This document shows positions 54,228 through 63,655 of a DNA stretch of 64,000 nt, piece by piece. Under the pieces are notes generated by a model. That model was not told where the DNA came from. It was given only the letters and a program-made list of their open reading frames with translations, and did no database searches. The position numbers were made by a program, and so were the translations under genes. Source of the DNA: Beijerinckiaceae bacterium RH AL1 (GTDB lineage Bacteria > Pseudomonadota > Alphaproteobacteria > Rhizobiales > Beijerinckiaceae); the NCBI GenBank assembly GCA_901457705.2, contig LR590083.2:2046597-2110596 (forward strand). Direction: 5' to 3'. The first letter of the stretch is position 1. Each line of letters starts with the position of its first letter.

Positions 54228-56474
54228 TCAGCCGAGCAGCTTGTCGAGCGTGATCGGGAACTCACGCACGCGCACGCCTGTGGCGTGCCAGACCGCATTG
54301 GCGATCGCGCCCGCCGTTCCCGTGATGCCGATCTCGCCGACGCCCTTGATGCCGAGCACGTTGACGTGGGGGTCGTGCTCCTCGACGAGGATGGCTTCAA
54401 TCGACGGGCAGTCGGCATTCACCGGCACGTGGTACTCGCCGAGATTGGCGTTCATCGGCCGCCCCGAGCGGGGATCGAACGCCGCGTGCTCGTGTAACGC
54501 GAACGAGAGACCCCAGATCATCCCGCCGTAGTACTGGCTGGTCACCATGCGCGGATTGACGATGCGGCCGGCCGCGAATGCGCCGACGAGCCGCGACACC
54601 CGCATCTGCCCGAGCTCGGGATCGACCTTCACCTCGGCGAAGACGGCGCCGTGCGAATGCATCGCATAGGTCTCCTGCATCGCAGGATCCGCCGCGGCGC
54701 TGCCCTTCCCCTTGATCGACGTGCGGCCGGCGCGCGCCATGATTGCCTCGAAGGGCTCGCTGCGGCTCTCGTCGTCGCGGCGATAGAGGTGACCCTCGCG
54801 GGCGAAGACGCCGGCATTGCCGGCGCCGAAGAGCGGGGAGCGCTCGTCCGCCACGGCCAGCTCGCCGAGCTGTCGCACGACATCGTCGCCAGCGGCCTGC
54901 ACAGCGGAGCCAGCCGTCGCGGTGCCGGCCGAGCCGCCAGCCATGCCGCCGTTCGGCAGGGTCGAGACGCCCATGTCGAAGGTGAGCTTCTCGTACGGGA
55001 TACCGAGCGCGTCGGCGGCGATCTGCGCGATGCTGGTCCAAGCGCCCTGGCCCATGTCGTGGGCACCGATCAGCACCTCGCCGGTGCCGTCGGCCTTGAG
55101 CTCGGCAGTCGCCTCGGCCTGGAAGATGAAGGCCGGGAACGTCGCCGTCCCCATGCCCCAGCCGACGAGGAGCCCGTCGTCGTCACGCATCTGGCGCGGC
55201 TGCAACGGACGCCCCTTCCAGCCGAACCGCGCGGCGCCCTGCTCGTAGCACTGACGCAAGGCCTTGGACGAGAACGGCTTGTCGGTAATCGGCTCCATGT
55301 CCGCGTAGTTCTTCAGCCGAAACTCCAGCGGATCGAGGCCGAGCTTTTCCGCCATCTCGTCCATCGCGCTCTCGAGCGCGATGCTGCCCGTGGCCTCGCC
55401 TGGCGCGCGCATGAACACCGGCGTGCCGATGTTGTTGCGCACGCCCTCGTGCGAGGTCGCGATCGCCTTGCTCTTGTAGAGGTGACGCGCCACGAGGCCT
55501 GCCGGCTCGTAGAAGTCGTCGTGGGTGCTGGTGATCGTGCGCGTGTGGTGGTCGATCGCCAGCAGCTCGCCGCCGGCGTCGGTGCCGAGCCGCAGGGTCT
55601 GGCGCGTCGCGGCGCGGTGTCCCACGGGGCCGAACATCTGCTCGCGGCGGACGACGAGCTTCACCGGGCGACCTGTGAGCTTGGCGGCGAGGATGCCAAG
55701 CACCTGCGGCCCGGTCATGATCGCCTTCGAGCCGAACCCGCCGCCGAGGAAGGGGCTGCGGATCAGGATGTCCTGCGGCTGGATCCCGAGCAGCGCGGCG
55801 AGGCGGCCCTGCGCCATCGACAATGCCTGCGAGGGCGTGTCGAGCGTGAGCTTGCCGCCGTCCCACTGCGCGACGATGGCATGCGGCTCCATCGCATTGT
55901 GGTACTGCGGCGCGGTCTCGTAGATCGCTTCGACGCGCTGGTCGGCCTCGGCGAGGCGGGCGCCGACGTCGCCGGTGCCGTGCTTCGTCGGGTTGCCGGC
56001 GCCGATCACCGGCGGCTCGTAGGCCTCGGCCTCGTCGAGCCCAACGTGCGGCGTCGCTTCGTCATAGCGCGGCTCCAGCAAGGCCACGCCTTCCTGCGCC
56101 GCCTCGAGCGTCTCGGCGATGACGACCGCGATCGGCTGGTGCGCGTAACGCACGTCGGCGTTCTGCAGCACGTCGATCTTGAAGGCGAACGGGTCGGGCT
56201 TCTCGTCGGGCGAGATCGCCAGAGCAGGCACGTTGTCCGGCGTCATCACCTCGACGACGCCCGGATGCGCCTTGGCGGCGGCGACATCGAGATGCGTGAC
56301 CTTGCCGTTGGCGACGGACGCCACCGCCAACGCCGCGTGCAGCAGGCCCTTGGGATGATTGTCGGCGGCATAGCGGGCACCGCCGGTCACTTTCAGCATT
56401 CCATCGCGGCGGGTGAGCGGCTGGCCGACGCTTGAGCCGTGGCGGGCGCGCTCGATCTCGATCGTGTCAGGCAT
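54228..56474 (-). CDS. Molybdopterin-binding subunit, xanthine dehydrogenase/aldehyde oxidase family (PaoC-like)
   Basis: Protein of 748 aa. QPLTRRDGMLKVTGGARYAADN starts the small domain. Moco-binding blocks include SPFLGGGFGSKA, VFMRAPGEATGSIALESAMDEMA and GAHDMGQGAWTSIAQIAADALG. The catalytic Glu is in GIKGVGEIGITGTAGAI. Length and order (2Fe-2S, FAD, Mo) match the YagTSR/PaoABC aldehyde oxidoreductases. It oxidises aldehydes or N-heterocycles using water; the substrate is unknown. It overlaps the FAD subunit gene by 8 bp. Confidence 0.88.
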   Translation of the reverse strand: MPDTIEIERARHGSSVGQPLTRRDGMLKVTGGARYAADNHPKGLLHAALAVASVANGKVTHLDVAAAKAHPGVVEVMTPDNVPALAISPDEKPDPFAFKIDVLQNADVRYAHQPIAVVIAETLEAAQEGVALLEPRYDEATPHVGLDEAEAYEPPVIGAGNPTKHGTGDVGARLAEADQRVEAIYETAPQYHNAMEPHAIVAQWDGGKLTLDTPSQALSMAQGRLAALLGIQPQDILIRSPFLGGGFGSKAIMTGPQVLGILAAKLTGRPVKLVVRREQMFGPVGHRAATRQTLRLGTDAGGELLAIDHHTRTITSTHDDFYEPAGLVARHLYKSKAIATSHEGVRNNIGTPVFMRAPGEATGSIALESAMDEMAEKLGLDPLEFRLKNYADMEPITDKPFSSKALRQCYEQGAARFGWKGRPLQPRQMRDDDGLLVGWGMGTATFPAFIFQAEATAELKADGTGEVLIGAHDMGQGAWTSIAQIAADALGIPYEKLTFDMGVSTLPNGGMAGGSAGTATAGSAVQAAGDDVVRQLGELAVADERSPLFGAGNAGVFAREGHLYRRDDESRSEPFEAIMARAGRTSIKGKGSAAADPAMQETYAMHSHGAVFAEVKVDPELGQMRVSRLVGAFAAGRIVNPRMVTSQYYGGMIWGLSFALHEHAAFDPRSGRPMNANLGEYHVPVNADCPSIEAILVEEHDPHVNVLGIKGVGEIGITGTAGAIANAVWHATGVRVREFPITLDKLLG

Positions 56475-57519
56475 GAACAGAGGCTCCTTGCGCGAACGCT
56501 GAGGCTGGGAGGGCGGGAATACGGTCGGGCGTGCCGGCGGCGGCGAGGGCCAACGTGCGTGCGACGATGCGGCGACCGAGCTCGATCTTGAACGCGTTGC
56601 CGGCAAGCGGCTTGGCGTCGGCGAAGGCAGCCTCGGCGGCTTGCCTGAAGGCGTCCTTGCCGGGTGTTGCGCCCGTCAGGGCTTTCTCCGCGGCGAACGC
56701 GCGCCACGGCTTGGCGGCGACGCCGCCAAGGGCGATGCGGGCTTCCGCGATCGCACCGTTCTCTATACGGAGCGCCGCCGCACACGAGACGACGGCAAAC
56801 GCATAGGAGGTTCGCTCCCGAACCTTCAGATACCGCTCATGCGCCTTGAAGGCCGCGGCCGACGCCGGCAGATGCACGGCGACGATCAGCTCACCCGGCA
56901 GCAGCACGCTCTCGCGGTCCGGCGTCGTGCCGGGCAACAGGTGGAAGGCCTCCAGCGGAACCTCGCGCGTGCCCTTTTCACCGGCGATCTCGACAACGGC
57001 GTCGAGCGCGACGAGCGGCACGCAGAAGTCGGACGGATGCGTCGCAACGCAGGCGTCGCTCCAGCCGAGCACGGCGGAGAGCCTGTCGAGGCCGCCGATG
57101 GCGCCGCAGCCGCTGCCGGGATTGCGACGATTGCAGGCGCTTGCCGTGTCGTAGAAGTAGGCGCAGCGGGTCCGCTGCAGCACGTTGCCGGCGGTGGTTG
57201 CGGCGTTTCGCAGCTGCGCGGAGGCACCCGAAAGAAGCGCCTCGGCAACGGCCGGATAGGCCATCGCGAAACGGGCGTCGTGCGCGAGGTCGCTATTGCG
57301 CACCAAAGCGCCGATGCGGACGCTGCCGTCGTCCCGCCACTCGATGCGATCGAGATCCGGAAGACGCGTCACGTCGACGAGGACGTCGGGGCGCGTGATG
57401 TTGCCCTTCATCAGGTCGAGCAGGTTTGTGCCCGCGGCGATGTAGGTCGCGCCGGGCTTCGTGGCGGCAGCGACGGCGGCCTCGATGGTTTGGGGCCGGA
57501 TGTATTCGAACGACTTCAC
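56467..57519 (-). CDS. FAD-binding subunit of the molybdenum oxidoreductase (PaoB-like)
   Basis: Protein of 350 aa. FAD-binding TYIAAGTNLLDLMKGNITRPDVLVDVTRL and SGASAQLRNAATTAGNVLQRTRCAYFYD. The Cys-rich insert CAYFYDTASACNRRNPGSGC is typical of PaoB-type subunits that carry an extra 4Fe-4S cluster. Starts with GTG overlapping the 2Fe-2S subunit stop (GTGA). Passes electrons from the Fe-S subunit to an acceptor. Confidence 0.88.
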   Translation of the reverse strand: MKSFEYIRPQTIEAAVAAATKPGATYIAAGTNLLDLMKGNITRPDVLVDVTRLPDLDRIEWRDDGSVRIGALVRNSDLAHDARFAMAYPAVAEALLSGASAQLRNAATTAGNVLQRTRCAYFYDTASACNRRNPGSGCGAIGGLDRLSAVLGWSDACVATHPSDFCVPLVALDAVVEIAGEKGTREVPLEAFHLLPGTTPDRESVLLPGELIVAVHLPASAAAFKAHERYLKVRERTSYAFAVVSCAAALRIENGAIAEARIALGGVAAKPWRAFAAEKALTGATPGKDAFRQAAEAAFADAKPLAGNAFKIELGRRIVARTLALAAAGTPDRIPALPASAFAQGASVHA

Positions 57520-58013
57520 GCGGCGCGCTCCTTCTGCTCGTGCCGCATGCGGGCCTGCCCGTCCTGCACGGCCTGCGCGATCCCAATGTAGGCGCCGCAG
57601 CGGCAGAGGTTTCCGCTCATCGCCTCACGGATCCGCTCGGGATCGTCGCCGGCCTGCGCCTCCTGGACGAGACCGACTGCGCTCATGATCTGGCCCGGCG
57701 TGCAGAAGCCGCACTGGAAACCGTCGTGCTCGATGAAGGCGGCCTGCATCGGGTGCAGCGCGTCGCCCTGCGCCAGCCCCTCGATCGTGGTGATGGACGA
57801 GCCGTCGTGGCTGATTGCGAGCGCGAGGCAGGAGTTGATGCGCCGCCCGTCGACGAGAATGGTGCAGGCGCCGCACTGGCCGCGATCGCAGCCCTTCTTG
57901 GTGCCCGTGAGCTCGAGCCGCTCACGCAGCAGGTCGAGCAAGGTGACCCGGGGATCGTCCAACGCGATCGTCCGCGGCTGACCATTGATAGTGAGGTGAA
58001 TGTCGATGGCCAT
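57516..58013 (-). CDS. 2Fe-2S subunit of the molybdenum oxidoreductase (PaoA-like)
   Basis: Protein of 165 aa. Plant-ferredoxin-type cluster GCDRGQCGACTILVDGRRINSC and the second cluster domain CGFCTPG ... GNLCRCGAY. No Tat signal precedes MAIDIHLTINGQ, unlike E. coli PaoA, so the complex is probably cytoplasmic. First gene of a three-gene operon with overlapping ends. No XdhC/PaoD-type maturation gene is adjacent. Confidence 0.9.
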   Translation of the reverse strand: MAIDIHLTINGQPRTIALDDPRVTLLDLLRERLELTGTKKGCDRGQCGACTILVDGRRINSCLALAISHDGSSITTIEGLAQGDALHPMQAAFIEHDGFQCGFCTPGQIMSAVGLVQEAQAGDDPERIREAMSGNLCRCGAYIGIAQAVQDGQARMRHEQKERAA

Positions 58014-58306
58014 GAAAACCTTTTCGCTTCCGGCCAAGCGCCACATGCACGTGGCCGTGCAGCGTCACATAGGCGCCTGCGCGCGGATTGGAACAGCTAC
58101 AAGGTGCGGGCATCCGGCTTTTGGATGCAAGCGGCGGGCGATCGCAGCAGGCGCGGCGAGTCGTTGCTTGCCCTAAAGTAAGTTTACCATCCAAAGAAGG
58201 TTTTCGATGAGTTAATTAAGCATCCATTAGGGTAAATACTCGATGCAAATTGCTTAAAATGTGATGAATGCTCAAATCCGGCGCCTGAATGGAGCTTCGA
58301 GGCGCT

Positions 58307-59569
58307 ATGGCATCTACTGCTACGACTGCCGTTATTGGAGCTGGGCCGTACGGCCTGTCGATTGCCGCGCATCTTGCTGCGCAAGGCATCGCGGCGCGTA
58401 TCTTCGGACCACCCATGGCGAGCTGGCGCGACGGGATGCCGCGCGGCATGCGGCTGAAGTCCGAGGGCTTCGCGTCGGCCCTGTCCGACCCCGCCGGGGC
58501 CTTCACCCTGAAGCAGTTCTGCGCCGAGAACGACATCCCCTACGGCGATCTCGACGTGCCGGTCTCGGTCGAGACCTTCACCGCCTACGGCGACTCCTTC
58601 CAGCAGAAGTTCGTGCCGCAGCTCGACACGCGCCGGGTCGCGCACGTCGCCCGGGCGCCGCACGGCTTCACGCTGACGCTCGAGGACGGCACGTGCGTCG
58701 ACGCGCGGCGCGTGATCATCGCGACCGGGGTCGCACCGTTCAAGCACATCCCCGCCGTGCTCGCGGGGCTAACGCCTTCCCGCCTGACCCACACCTGCGA
58801 GCATGCCGACTACGCCGCCTTCGCCGGCAAGCGCGTGGTCGTCATCGGCGCCGGCGCCTCGGCGGTGGATGCGGCCGCGGCGCTGCAGCGCGGCGGTGCG
58901 ATCGCGAGCCTGGTCAGCCGCCGCGCCGAGGTGCGCTTTCACGCAGGGGCAACCCGCCGCGGGCTGCGCCAGCGCCTGGTCGCGCCGATCACCCCGCTCG
59001 GCCCGGGCTGGAAGAAGCTGTTCTGCGTCCGCGCGCCGCTGACCTTTCGCCTGCTGCCGGCACGGCTGCGGCGACGGCTCGTCACGCGCTATCTCGGCCC
59101 GGCGCCGGGCTGGTTCGCGCGCGAGGATTTCGTCGGCAAGGTCGAAGTGCACCTCTCGTCGCGCCTGATCGCGGCGCGAGAGACCGCCGACGGCGCCGCG
59201 CTCGAGATCGCGGGACCCGACGGCCGCCGCACGCTCGAGGTCGACCACGTCGTCGCCGGCACGGGCTACGGCGTCGACATCGCCCGCCTCGCCTTCCTCG
59301 ATCGCGACATCGTGGGCGCGATCGCCTGCGAAGCGGCAGCGCCGCGCCTCTCGCCGTCGTTCGAGACCTCGGTGCCGGGGCTCTACGTCGCGGGACCGGC
59401 GGCGGCGTTCACCTTCGGCCCGCTGCTGCGCTTCGTCTGCGGCGCCGGCTTCGCCGCGCGGCGCATCACGGCGCATGTCGCCGCGCAGGAACGGCCACTC
59501 GAACGACGCTCGGGACAGGATCGGCCCGCCGGCGCCAGCTTCCAGCTCGACGGGAGCCCCGCATGCTGA
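58307..59569 (+). CDS. FAD/NAD(P)-dependent oxidoreductase, pathway unknown
   Basis: Protein of 420 aa. First Rossmann motif VIGAGPYGLSIAAHLAAQG (~9-27) for FAD, then RDGMPRGMRLKSEGFASALSD and FTAYGDSFQQKF. A second dinucleotide site is VVVIGAGASAVDAAAALQRGG (~175), and a C-terminal ATG-like motif VVAGTGYGVDIARL. The plan resembles flavin monooxygenases and lysine/ornithine N-hydroxylase-like proteins. ATG 58307 has GAGG upstream; ATG 58289 is possible. It overlaps the next (ATP-grasp) gene by 7 bp, so the two probably act together. An AT-rich 290-bp stretch precedes it. Confidence 0.78.
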   Translation: MASTATTAVIGAGPYGLSIAAHLAAQGIAARIFGPPMASWRDGMPRGMRLKSEGFASALSDPAGAFTLKQFCAENDIPYGDLDVPVSVETFTAYGDSFQQKFVPQLDTRRVAHVARAPHGFTLTLEDGTCVDARRVIIATGVAPFKHIPAVLAGLTPSRLTHTCEHADYAAFAGKRVVVIGAGASAVDAAAALQRGGAIASLVSRRAEVRFHAGATRRGLRQRLVAPITPLGPGWKKLFCVRAPLTFRLLPARLRRRLVTRYLGPAPGWFAREDFVGKVEVHLSSRLIAARETADGAALEIAGPDGRRTLEVDHVVAGTGYGVDIARLAFLDRDIVGAIACEAAAPRLSPSFETSVPGLYVAGPAAAFTFGPLLRFVCGAGFAARRITAHVAAQERPLERRSGQDRPAGASFQLDGSPAC

Positions 59570-60900
59570 GATCTGACCCTCGCACCACCATGAGCCCGTC
59601 GGGAACGCCGCGCGTCCTGTTCGTCAGCCTTGTCAACGACGTCGCGTCCGACCGCATCGTCGCGGCGATGAGCAAGCTCGGCGCCGCCTGCGCCGTGATG
59701 AGCGCGCCCGACGCCTTCGCCGCCCGCACGATGCATGTCGACTGCGTCTTTCCCCTGCCGCGTCGCGGCGGCGCCTGGGCGCGCTGCCTCGTGCTAGGCC
59801 GCCGTCTCAAGGCCGCGCAACGGTCGTTCGCGCCCGACCTCGTGGTGCCGCTCGACGAGATGGCCGCGCTCGCGCTGCGCGACCCAAAATTGTTCGCCCG
59901 GTCGAATGCCGCCGTGAGATCGCTCCTCACCGCCTCCCTCGGGCGCCCGGAGACCTTTGCCCTGGCGTGCGACCGCCACCGAATCGTCGAGACCGCGGCC
60001 AAGCTCGGCATCCCCACACCCCAGCAGATCGCCGTGACGGGCCTCGCCGAGGCCCGTGCGACGGGCGCGCGGCTCGGCTACCCCTTGGTGCTGAAGCGCG
60101 AGCAGACGTGCGGCGGCGCCGGCGTGCAGATCGTCGCCGACGAAGCCGAGCTGAACGCCGCCTTTCTGCGCGCCGACGCCAAGGCTTCGCGCAAGCGCCG
60201 CCTGCAGGCGCTTCTGGGTCGCGCGGTCGGCCAAGACAGTGCGCTCGTGCTGCAGCGCTTCGTCTCCGGCGCGCTCGCCTTTCGCGTCGTCGCCTGCAAG
60301 GACGGACGCGTGCTCGACGGGGTGAGCTTCCTGTCGGAGCGCGTGCATCCGCCGGTCACCGGGGCCAGCACCGTGCTCCAGCCGCTCGAACGCGCCGACA
60401 TGGACGTCGCGACGAAAGCGCTCGTCGCCGCGCTCGGATGCTCCGGCTTCGTCGCCGTCGATTTCCTGGTGCCGACCGACGGACCAGCCGTGCTGATCGA
60501 GATGAACCCGCGGCCAGTCGCGAGCGGGCATCTCGGCCGGCTCTACGGCCACGATATCCATGCCGCGTTGCTCGACGCGGTCGGCGGCTCGACGCCGCGT
60601 CCTGCGATCGCCGTCGCGCCGGGGCCGGACCGCATCGCCCTGTTCCCGCGCGAGCTCGACCGCGACCCGGTCGCGGCGCGCCTCGAGCCCGGCGTGCTGC
60701 ACGACGTGCCGTGGAACGACCCCGGCTCGGTTGCGGCGCACGCGACCTGGCTCGCCGGGCGCCACCCGTCTTCCGCAGCGCACCTCTCGCAGATGCTCGG
60801 GACAGCGACGCCGCGTCCGCGCCGCCGCCAGATCCTCACCGACCTGCAGGAAGCGGCCGCGCGTCTGTTCCACGCCGGCGGGACCGCTTCGGCGAAGTAG
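59563..60900 (+). CDS. ATP-grasp ligase-like protein, pathway unknown
   Basis: Protein of 445 aa from the ATG inside the end of the FAD gene, with GGGAG before it (ATG 59590 is an alternative). An N-terminal preATP-grasp Rossmann-like part (RVLFVSLVNDVASDRIVAAMSKLGA) is followed by ATP-binding YPLVLKREQTCGGAGV (~172-187), ALVLQRFVSGALAF and the metal-ligand loop AVLIEMNPRPVASGHLGR (E~313). ATP-grasp enzymes join an acyl-phosphate to an amine or thiol. Overall it resembles carbamoyl-phosphate-synthase-like/D-Ala-ligase-type proteins found in surface-polymer and natural-product loci. Partner and product unknown. Confidence 0.8.
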   Translation: MLRSDPRTTMSPSGTPRVLFVSLVNDVASDRIVAAMSKLGAACAVMSAPDAFAARTMHVDCVFPLPRRGGAWARCLVLGRRLKAAQRSFAPDLVVPLDEMAALALRDPKLFARSNAAVRSLLTASLGRPETFALACDRHRIVETAAKLGIPTPQQIAVTGLAEARATGARLGYPLVLKREQTCGGAGVQIVADEAELNAAFLRADAKASRKRRLQALLGRAVGQDSALVLQRFVSGALAFRVVACKDGRVLDGVSFLSERVHPPVTGASTVLQPLERADMDVATKALVAALGCSGFVAVDFLVPTDGPAVLIEMNPRPVASGHLGRLYGHDIHAALLDAVGGSTPRPAIAVAPGPDRIALFPRELDRDPVAARLEPGVLHDVPWNDPGSVAAHATWLAGRHPSSAAHLSQMLGTATPRPRRRQILTDLQEAAARLFHAGGTASAK

Positions 60901-60910
60901 CCCGACTTGC

Positions 60911-60941
60911 GGAGAGCGCGGCTCAGGCAGCCGCGCTCTCC
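60911..60941. terminator. Strong hairpin between the ATP-grasp gene and rplI
   Basis: Perfect 13-base stem GGAGAGCGCGGCT / AGCCGCGCTCTCC with a 5-base loop between convergent genes. No T tract; probably a bidirectional hairpin. Confidence 0.5.
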
Positions 60942-60949
60942 AGATAGCG

Positions 60950-61519
60950 TTAGCGGTCGCCGAAGCTCCCGTTGCCGTCCTCGAGCGCGCGGCCGACCTC
61001 GAGCCCGAGATCGTCCATCGAGCTCTCCTCGACGACGTTGATCTCCTCGCCGCGCGCCTGGCGCTCGGCCTCTTCCGTCGAGCGGGCGACGTTGACCGTC
61101 ACGTCGACGGCGATCTCGGGATGCAGCTGGATCGGCAGCGTGTGCAGGCCGAGGACCTTGATCGGCGTGGTCATGACGACCTGGTTGCGGTGCACCGAGA
61201 AGCCGGCGGCCGTCAGCGCCTCGGCGACGTCGCGGGTCGCGACCGAGCCGTAGAGGTAGCCGGTCTCGCCGGCCTGGCGGATGATCGTGACGCTCTGGCC
61301 CTCGAGCCGCTCGGCTACGCGCTCGGCGTCCTTGCGGGCCTCGAGGTTGCGGGCCTCGAGCTGCGCCTTCTGGCTTTCGAAGCGCTTCTTGTTGGCCTCG
61401 GTGGCGCGCAGCGCCTTGTTGCCGGGCAGCAGGAAGTTGCGGGCATAGCCGTCCTTCACGCGGACGGTCTCGCCCATCTGGCCGAGCTTGGGAACGCGTT
61501 CGAGCAGGATAACTTCCAT
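60950..61519 (-). CDS. rplI: 50S ribosomal protein L9
   Basis: Protein of 189 aa. [40 protein letters not shown] is the L9 N-terminal domain. The central helix and C-terminal domain follow, plus an acidic ~35-residue tail common in alphaproteobacteria. Last gene of rpsF-rpsR-DUF2232-rplI. Confidence 0.96.
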   Translation of the reverse strand: MEVILLERVPKLGQMGETVRVKDGYARNFLLPGNKALRATEANKKRFESQKAQLEARNLEARKDAERVAERLEGQSVTIIRQAGETGYLYGSVATRDVAEALTAAGFSVHRNQVVMTTPIKVLGLHTLPIQLHPEIAVDVTVNVARSTEEAERQARGEEINVVEESSMDDLGLEVGRALEDGNGSFGDR

Positions 61520-61545
61520 GGCGGTGGTCCTTTCTTTCTCTTCTT

Positions 61546-62631
61546 TTAAGACGGGTTTTTCTTCACGGCCGGCTTCTGCCGGTCGCGGAACGAGAGCCCG
61601 GTGTCGATCAGCCCGAGCAGGCTGTAGGCGATGAGGCTCCACGGCATCAGCATGAAGAGCGTCAGGTAGACGATGATGAGCAGCGGCAGGCGCATGCCCT
61701 GCTTGGCGCGGGTCAGCGCGTGGACGACGGCGAGGCCCTGGAAGGCGAAGGCCATGCCGATGGCTCCCGACACGATGATGCCGGCGGCGCCGAGCTGGTT
61801 GCCGGCGAAGCTGAGGCCGAGCGCCACCGCGAGCACGATCGCCAGCGGGCGCGGCACGCGCAGCCCGCTCGGAATGTCGGGCCAGGGCGCCGTCAGGAGG
61901 TTGGACATCTGCGCGACGCGCGCTGCGATCCACAGGTTGAAGACGAGCAGCATCAGCTGCGCGGCGGCCATGACGCCCATCGCCGTCCACACGAAGGCCA
62001 GGGCCACGGCGTGCGGATCCATGCCCTTCGGCAGCGTTCCGCGGTCGGTGAGCATCGGCTCGAGCGCGCTGGCGCTCGCCTCCAGGAAGCCATGCAGCGA
62101 GCCGTGGCTGTCGGCGGCGATCGCGATGTTCAGCGCGGCGCCGATCGCCGCGAAGCCGGCGGCGGTCGCGATGACGAGACCGAGGCGATGCTCCTCCGGC
62201 CGCACCAGCGCCTTGCCGTCGGGCCGCCGCGCCGAGGCGGGCATCAGCGAGAGCTGCGAGATGAGCCAGGCCGGGATGCCGAAGCCGACGGCGAAGACCA
62301 CGGTCTCGAGACCGCCGGTCGCGATCTTGTCGAGATGGAGCGCGGCGACCGAGTCCGGCCGCAGGTCGACGATGCCGACGGCGAGCGCGCCGACGATCGC
62401 GGCGATGAGGCCCGCCACCGAGCCGAACGCGAACGAGGCGAGCATGATCGGCAGCGGCGCGATGAACGCCATCATCCACGCCGCCGCGGCGCCCGACGAC
62501 AACTCGCCGACGGAGGTCAGGCCGCCCGGCGTCTTGAGTGCGGGCATCAGCGCGAACAAGGCCGCGGCAAGACCGGCCCCGAAGGCCGCCGCCAGACCGA
62601 CGCCGTTGATGCGTATCTTGATGGTTCGCAT
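61546..62631 (-). CDS. DUF2232 membrane protein
   Basis: Protein of 361 aa with about eight helices ([59 protein letters not shown] and others to the end at [22 protein letters not shown]). The position between rpsR and rplI is standard for DUF2232 proteins in alphaproteobacteria. Function unknown. Confidence 0.82.
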   Translation of the reverse strand: MRTIKIRINGVGLAAAFGAGLAAALFALMPALKTPGGLTSVGELSSGAAAAWMMAFIAPLPIMLASFAFGSVAGLIAAIVGALAVGIVDLRPDSVAALHLDKIATGGLETVVFAVGFGIPAWLISQLSLMPASARRPDGKALVRPEEHRLGLVIATAAGFAAIGAALNIAIAADSHGSLHGFLEASASALEPMLTDRGTLPKGMDPHAVALAFVWTAMGVMAAAQLMLLVFNLWIAARVAQMSNLLTAPWPDIPSGLRVPRPLAIVLAVALGLSFAGNQLGAAGIIVSGAIGMAFAFQGLAVVHALTRAKQGMRLPLLIIVYLTLFMLMPWSLIAYSLLGLIDTGLSFRDRQKPAVKKNPS

Positions 62632-62713
62632 GGTCTCTTCGCTGTCCCGCGCTGGACTAAGGGCCCGGCGGTTAGAGGCCCGTCACGCGCCTGCGCGCGG
62701 ACCCCAACTTGTG

Positions 62714-62738
62714 GCGGCGCCGAACGCTCCGGCGCCGC
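62714..62738 (-). terminator. Hairpin after rpsR, possible attenuator before DUF2232
   Basis: Stem GCGGCGCCG / CGGCGCCGC with a 7-base loop in the rpsR-DUF2232 gap; no T tract, so read-through is likely. Confidence 0.4.
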
Positions 62739-62745
62739 GAGGTGC

Positions 62746-62988
62746 TTAGCGGATCACGTAGGGCAGGAGGCCCAGGAAGCGAGCGCGCTTGATCGCCTGG
62801 GCGAGCTCACGCTGCTTCTTCGCCGAGACGGCGGTGATGCGCGACGGCACGATCTTGCCGCGCTCGGAGATGTAGCGCGAGAGCAGACGCGTGTCCTTGT
62901 AATCGATCTTCGGCGCGTTGGGGCCGGAGAACGGGCAGGTCTTGCGGCGACGGAAGAAGGGGCGACGCGCCCCGGCAGCGGCGGCCAT
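62746..62988 (-). CDS. rpsR: 30S ribosomal protein S18
   Basis: Protein of 80 aa with [36 protein letters not shown] and the basic [17 protein letters not shown]. Starts one base inside the rpsF stop (TGATG), so coupled. Binds 16S RNA as a dimer with S6. Confidence 0.97.
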   Translation of the reverse strand: MAAAAGARRPFFRRRKTCPFSGPNAPKIDYKDTRLLSRYISERGKIVPSRITAVSAKKQRELAQAIKRARFLGLLPYVIR

Positions 62989-63404
62989 CAGTTCACCCCC
63001 TCTTCGGCAGGACCATCCTCACGCGGGCGACGCGGCGGGCGGTCGCCACGCGGGCCGCGGCGGTCGCCACGGTCGTCGTCCTCGCGCTTGCGCATCATCG
63101 CGGACGGGCCGTCCTCGTGCTCATCGACGCGGATCGTGATGAAGCGGAGGATGTCCTCGTTGAGGCCCATCTGGCGCTCCATCTCGGCGATGGCGGCAGC
63201 GGGCGCCTCGATGTTGATGAGCGAGAAGTGCGCCTTGCGGTTCTTGCGGATCCGATAGGCGAGCGACTTGACGCCCCAATACTCGACCTTGGCGAACGAG
63301 CCGCCGAGGCCTTCGACAACAGACTTGAACTGATCGGTCAGGGTCTCGACCTGCTGGGCGGAGACGTCCTGACGCGCCATGTAGACGTGCTCGTAGAGCG
63401 CCAT
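62988..63404 (-). CDS. rpsF: 30S ribosomal protein S6
   Basis: Protein of 138 aa. [20 protein letters not shown], then [23 protein letters not shown] and the S6 fold, plus an Arg/Asp-rich tail ([18 protein letters not shown]). It opens the ribosomal operon with rpsR, DUF2232 and rplI downstream. Confidence 0.96.
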   Translation of the reverse strand: MALYEHVYMARQDVSAQQVETLTDQFKSVVEGLGGSFAKVEYWGVKSLAYRIRKNRKAHFSLINIEAPAAAIAEMERQMGLNEDILRFITIRVDEHEDGPSAMMRKREDDDRGDRRGPRGDRPPRRPREDGPAEEGVN

Positions 63405-63602
63405 CTCGTGCGTGCCTTTCTCTTCACTTGGCCGGAGCCAACTTGTGTTTCGGCGCGAAGCCCTTCGGGCCCCGGAGAAAGGCCCGACGACAAACCACGA
63501 AGGCGAGGACACGGGACGCCGGCTTCCTCTTGGAAGAAGCCTACCCGGCAAGCCGGGTCGTCCGTTCAGCCCCCGGCCGAAACGGAGCGCGTCTTATAGA
63601 GG
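63405..63602 (-). promoter_or_regulatory. Leader and promoter region of rpsF
   Basis: About 200 bp before rpsF. A stem ACCCGGC / GCCGGGT lies near 63542-63557. S6:S18 leader control is known in other bacteria, but I could not identify that motif securely. Otherwise no gene was seen here. Confidence 0.3.
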
Positions 63603-63630
63603 AAAAAGCAGGAGGCGCAACCGCCCTGCT
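63603..63630 (-). terminator. Terminator of the Tyr-rich protein gene
   Basis: AGCAGG (63607-63612) pairs with CCTGCT (63625-63630), partly extended inside, and runs on the minus strand into a five-T tract, 26 bp after the stop. Confidence 0.7.
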
Positions 63631-63655
63631 CCCGCTTTTCGACCGCAGGTCGCGA

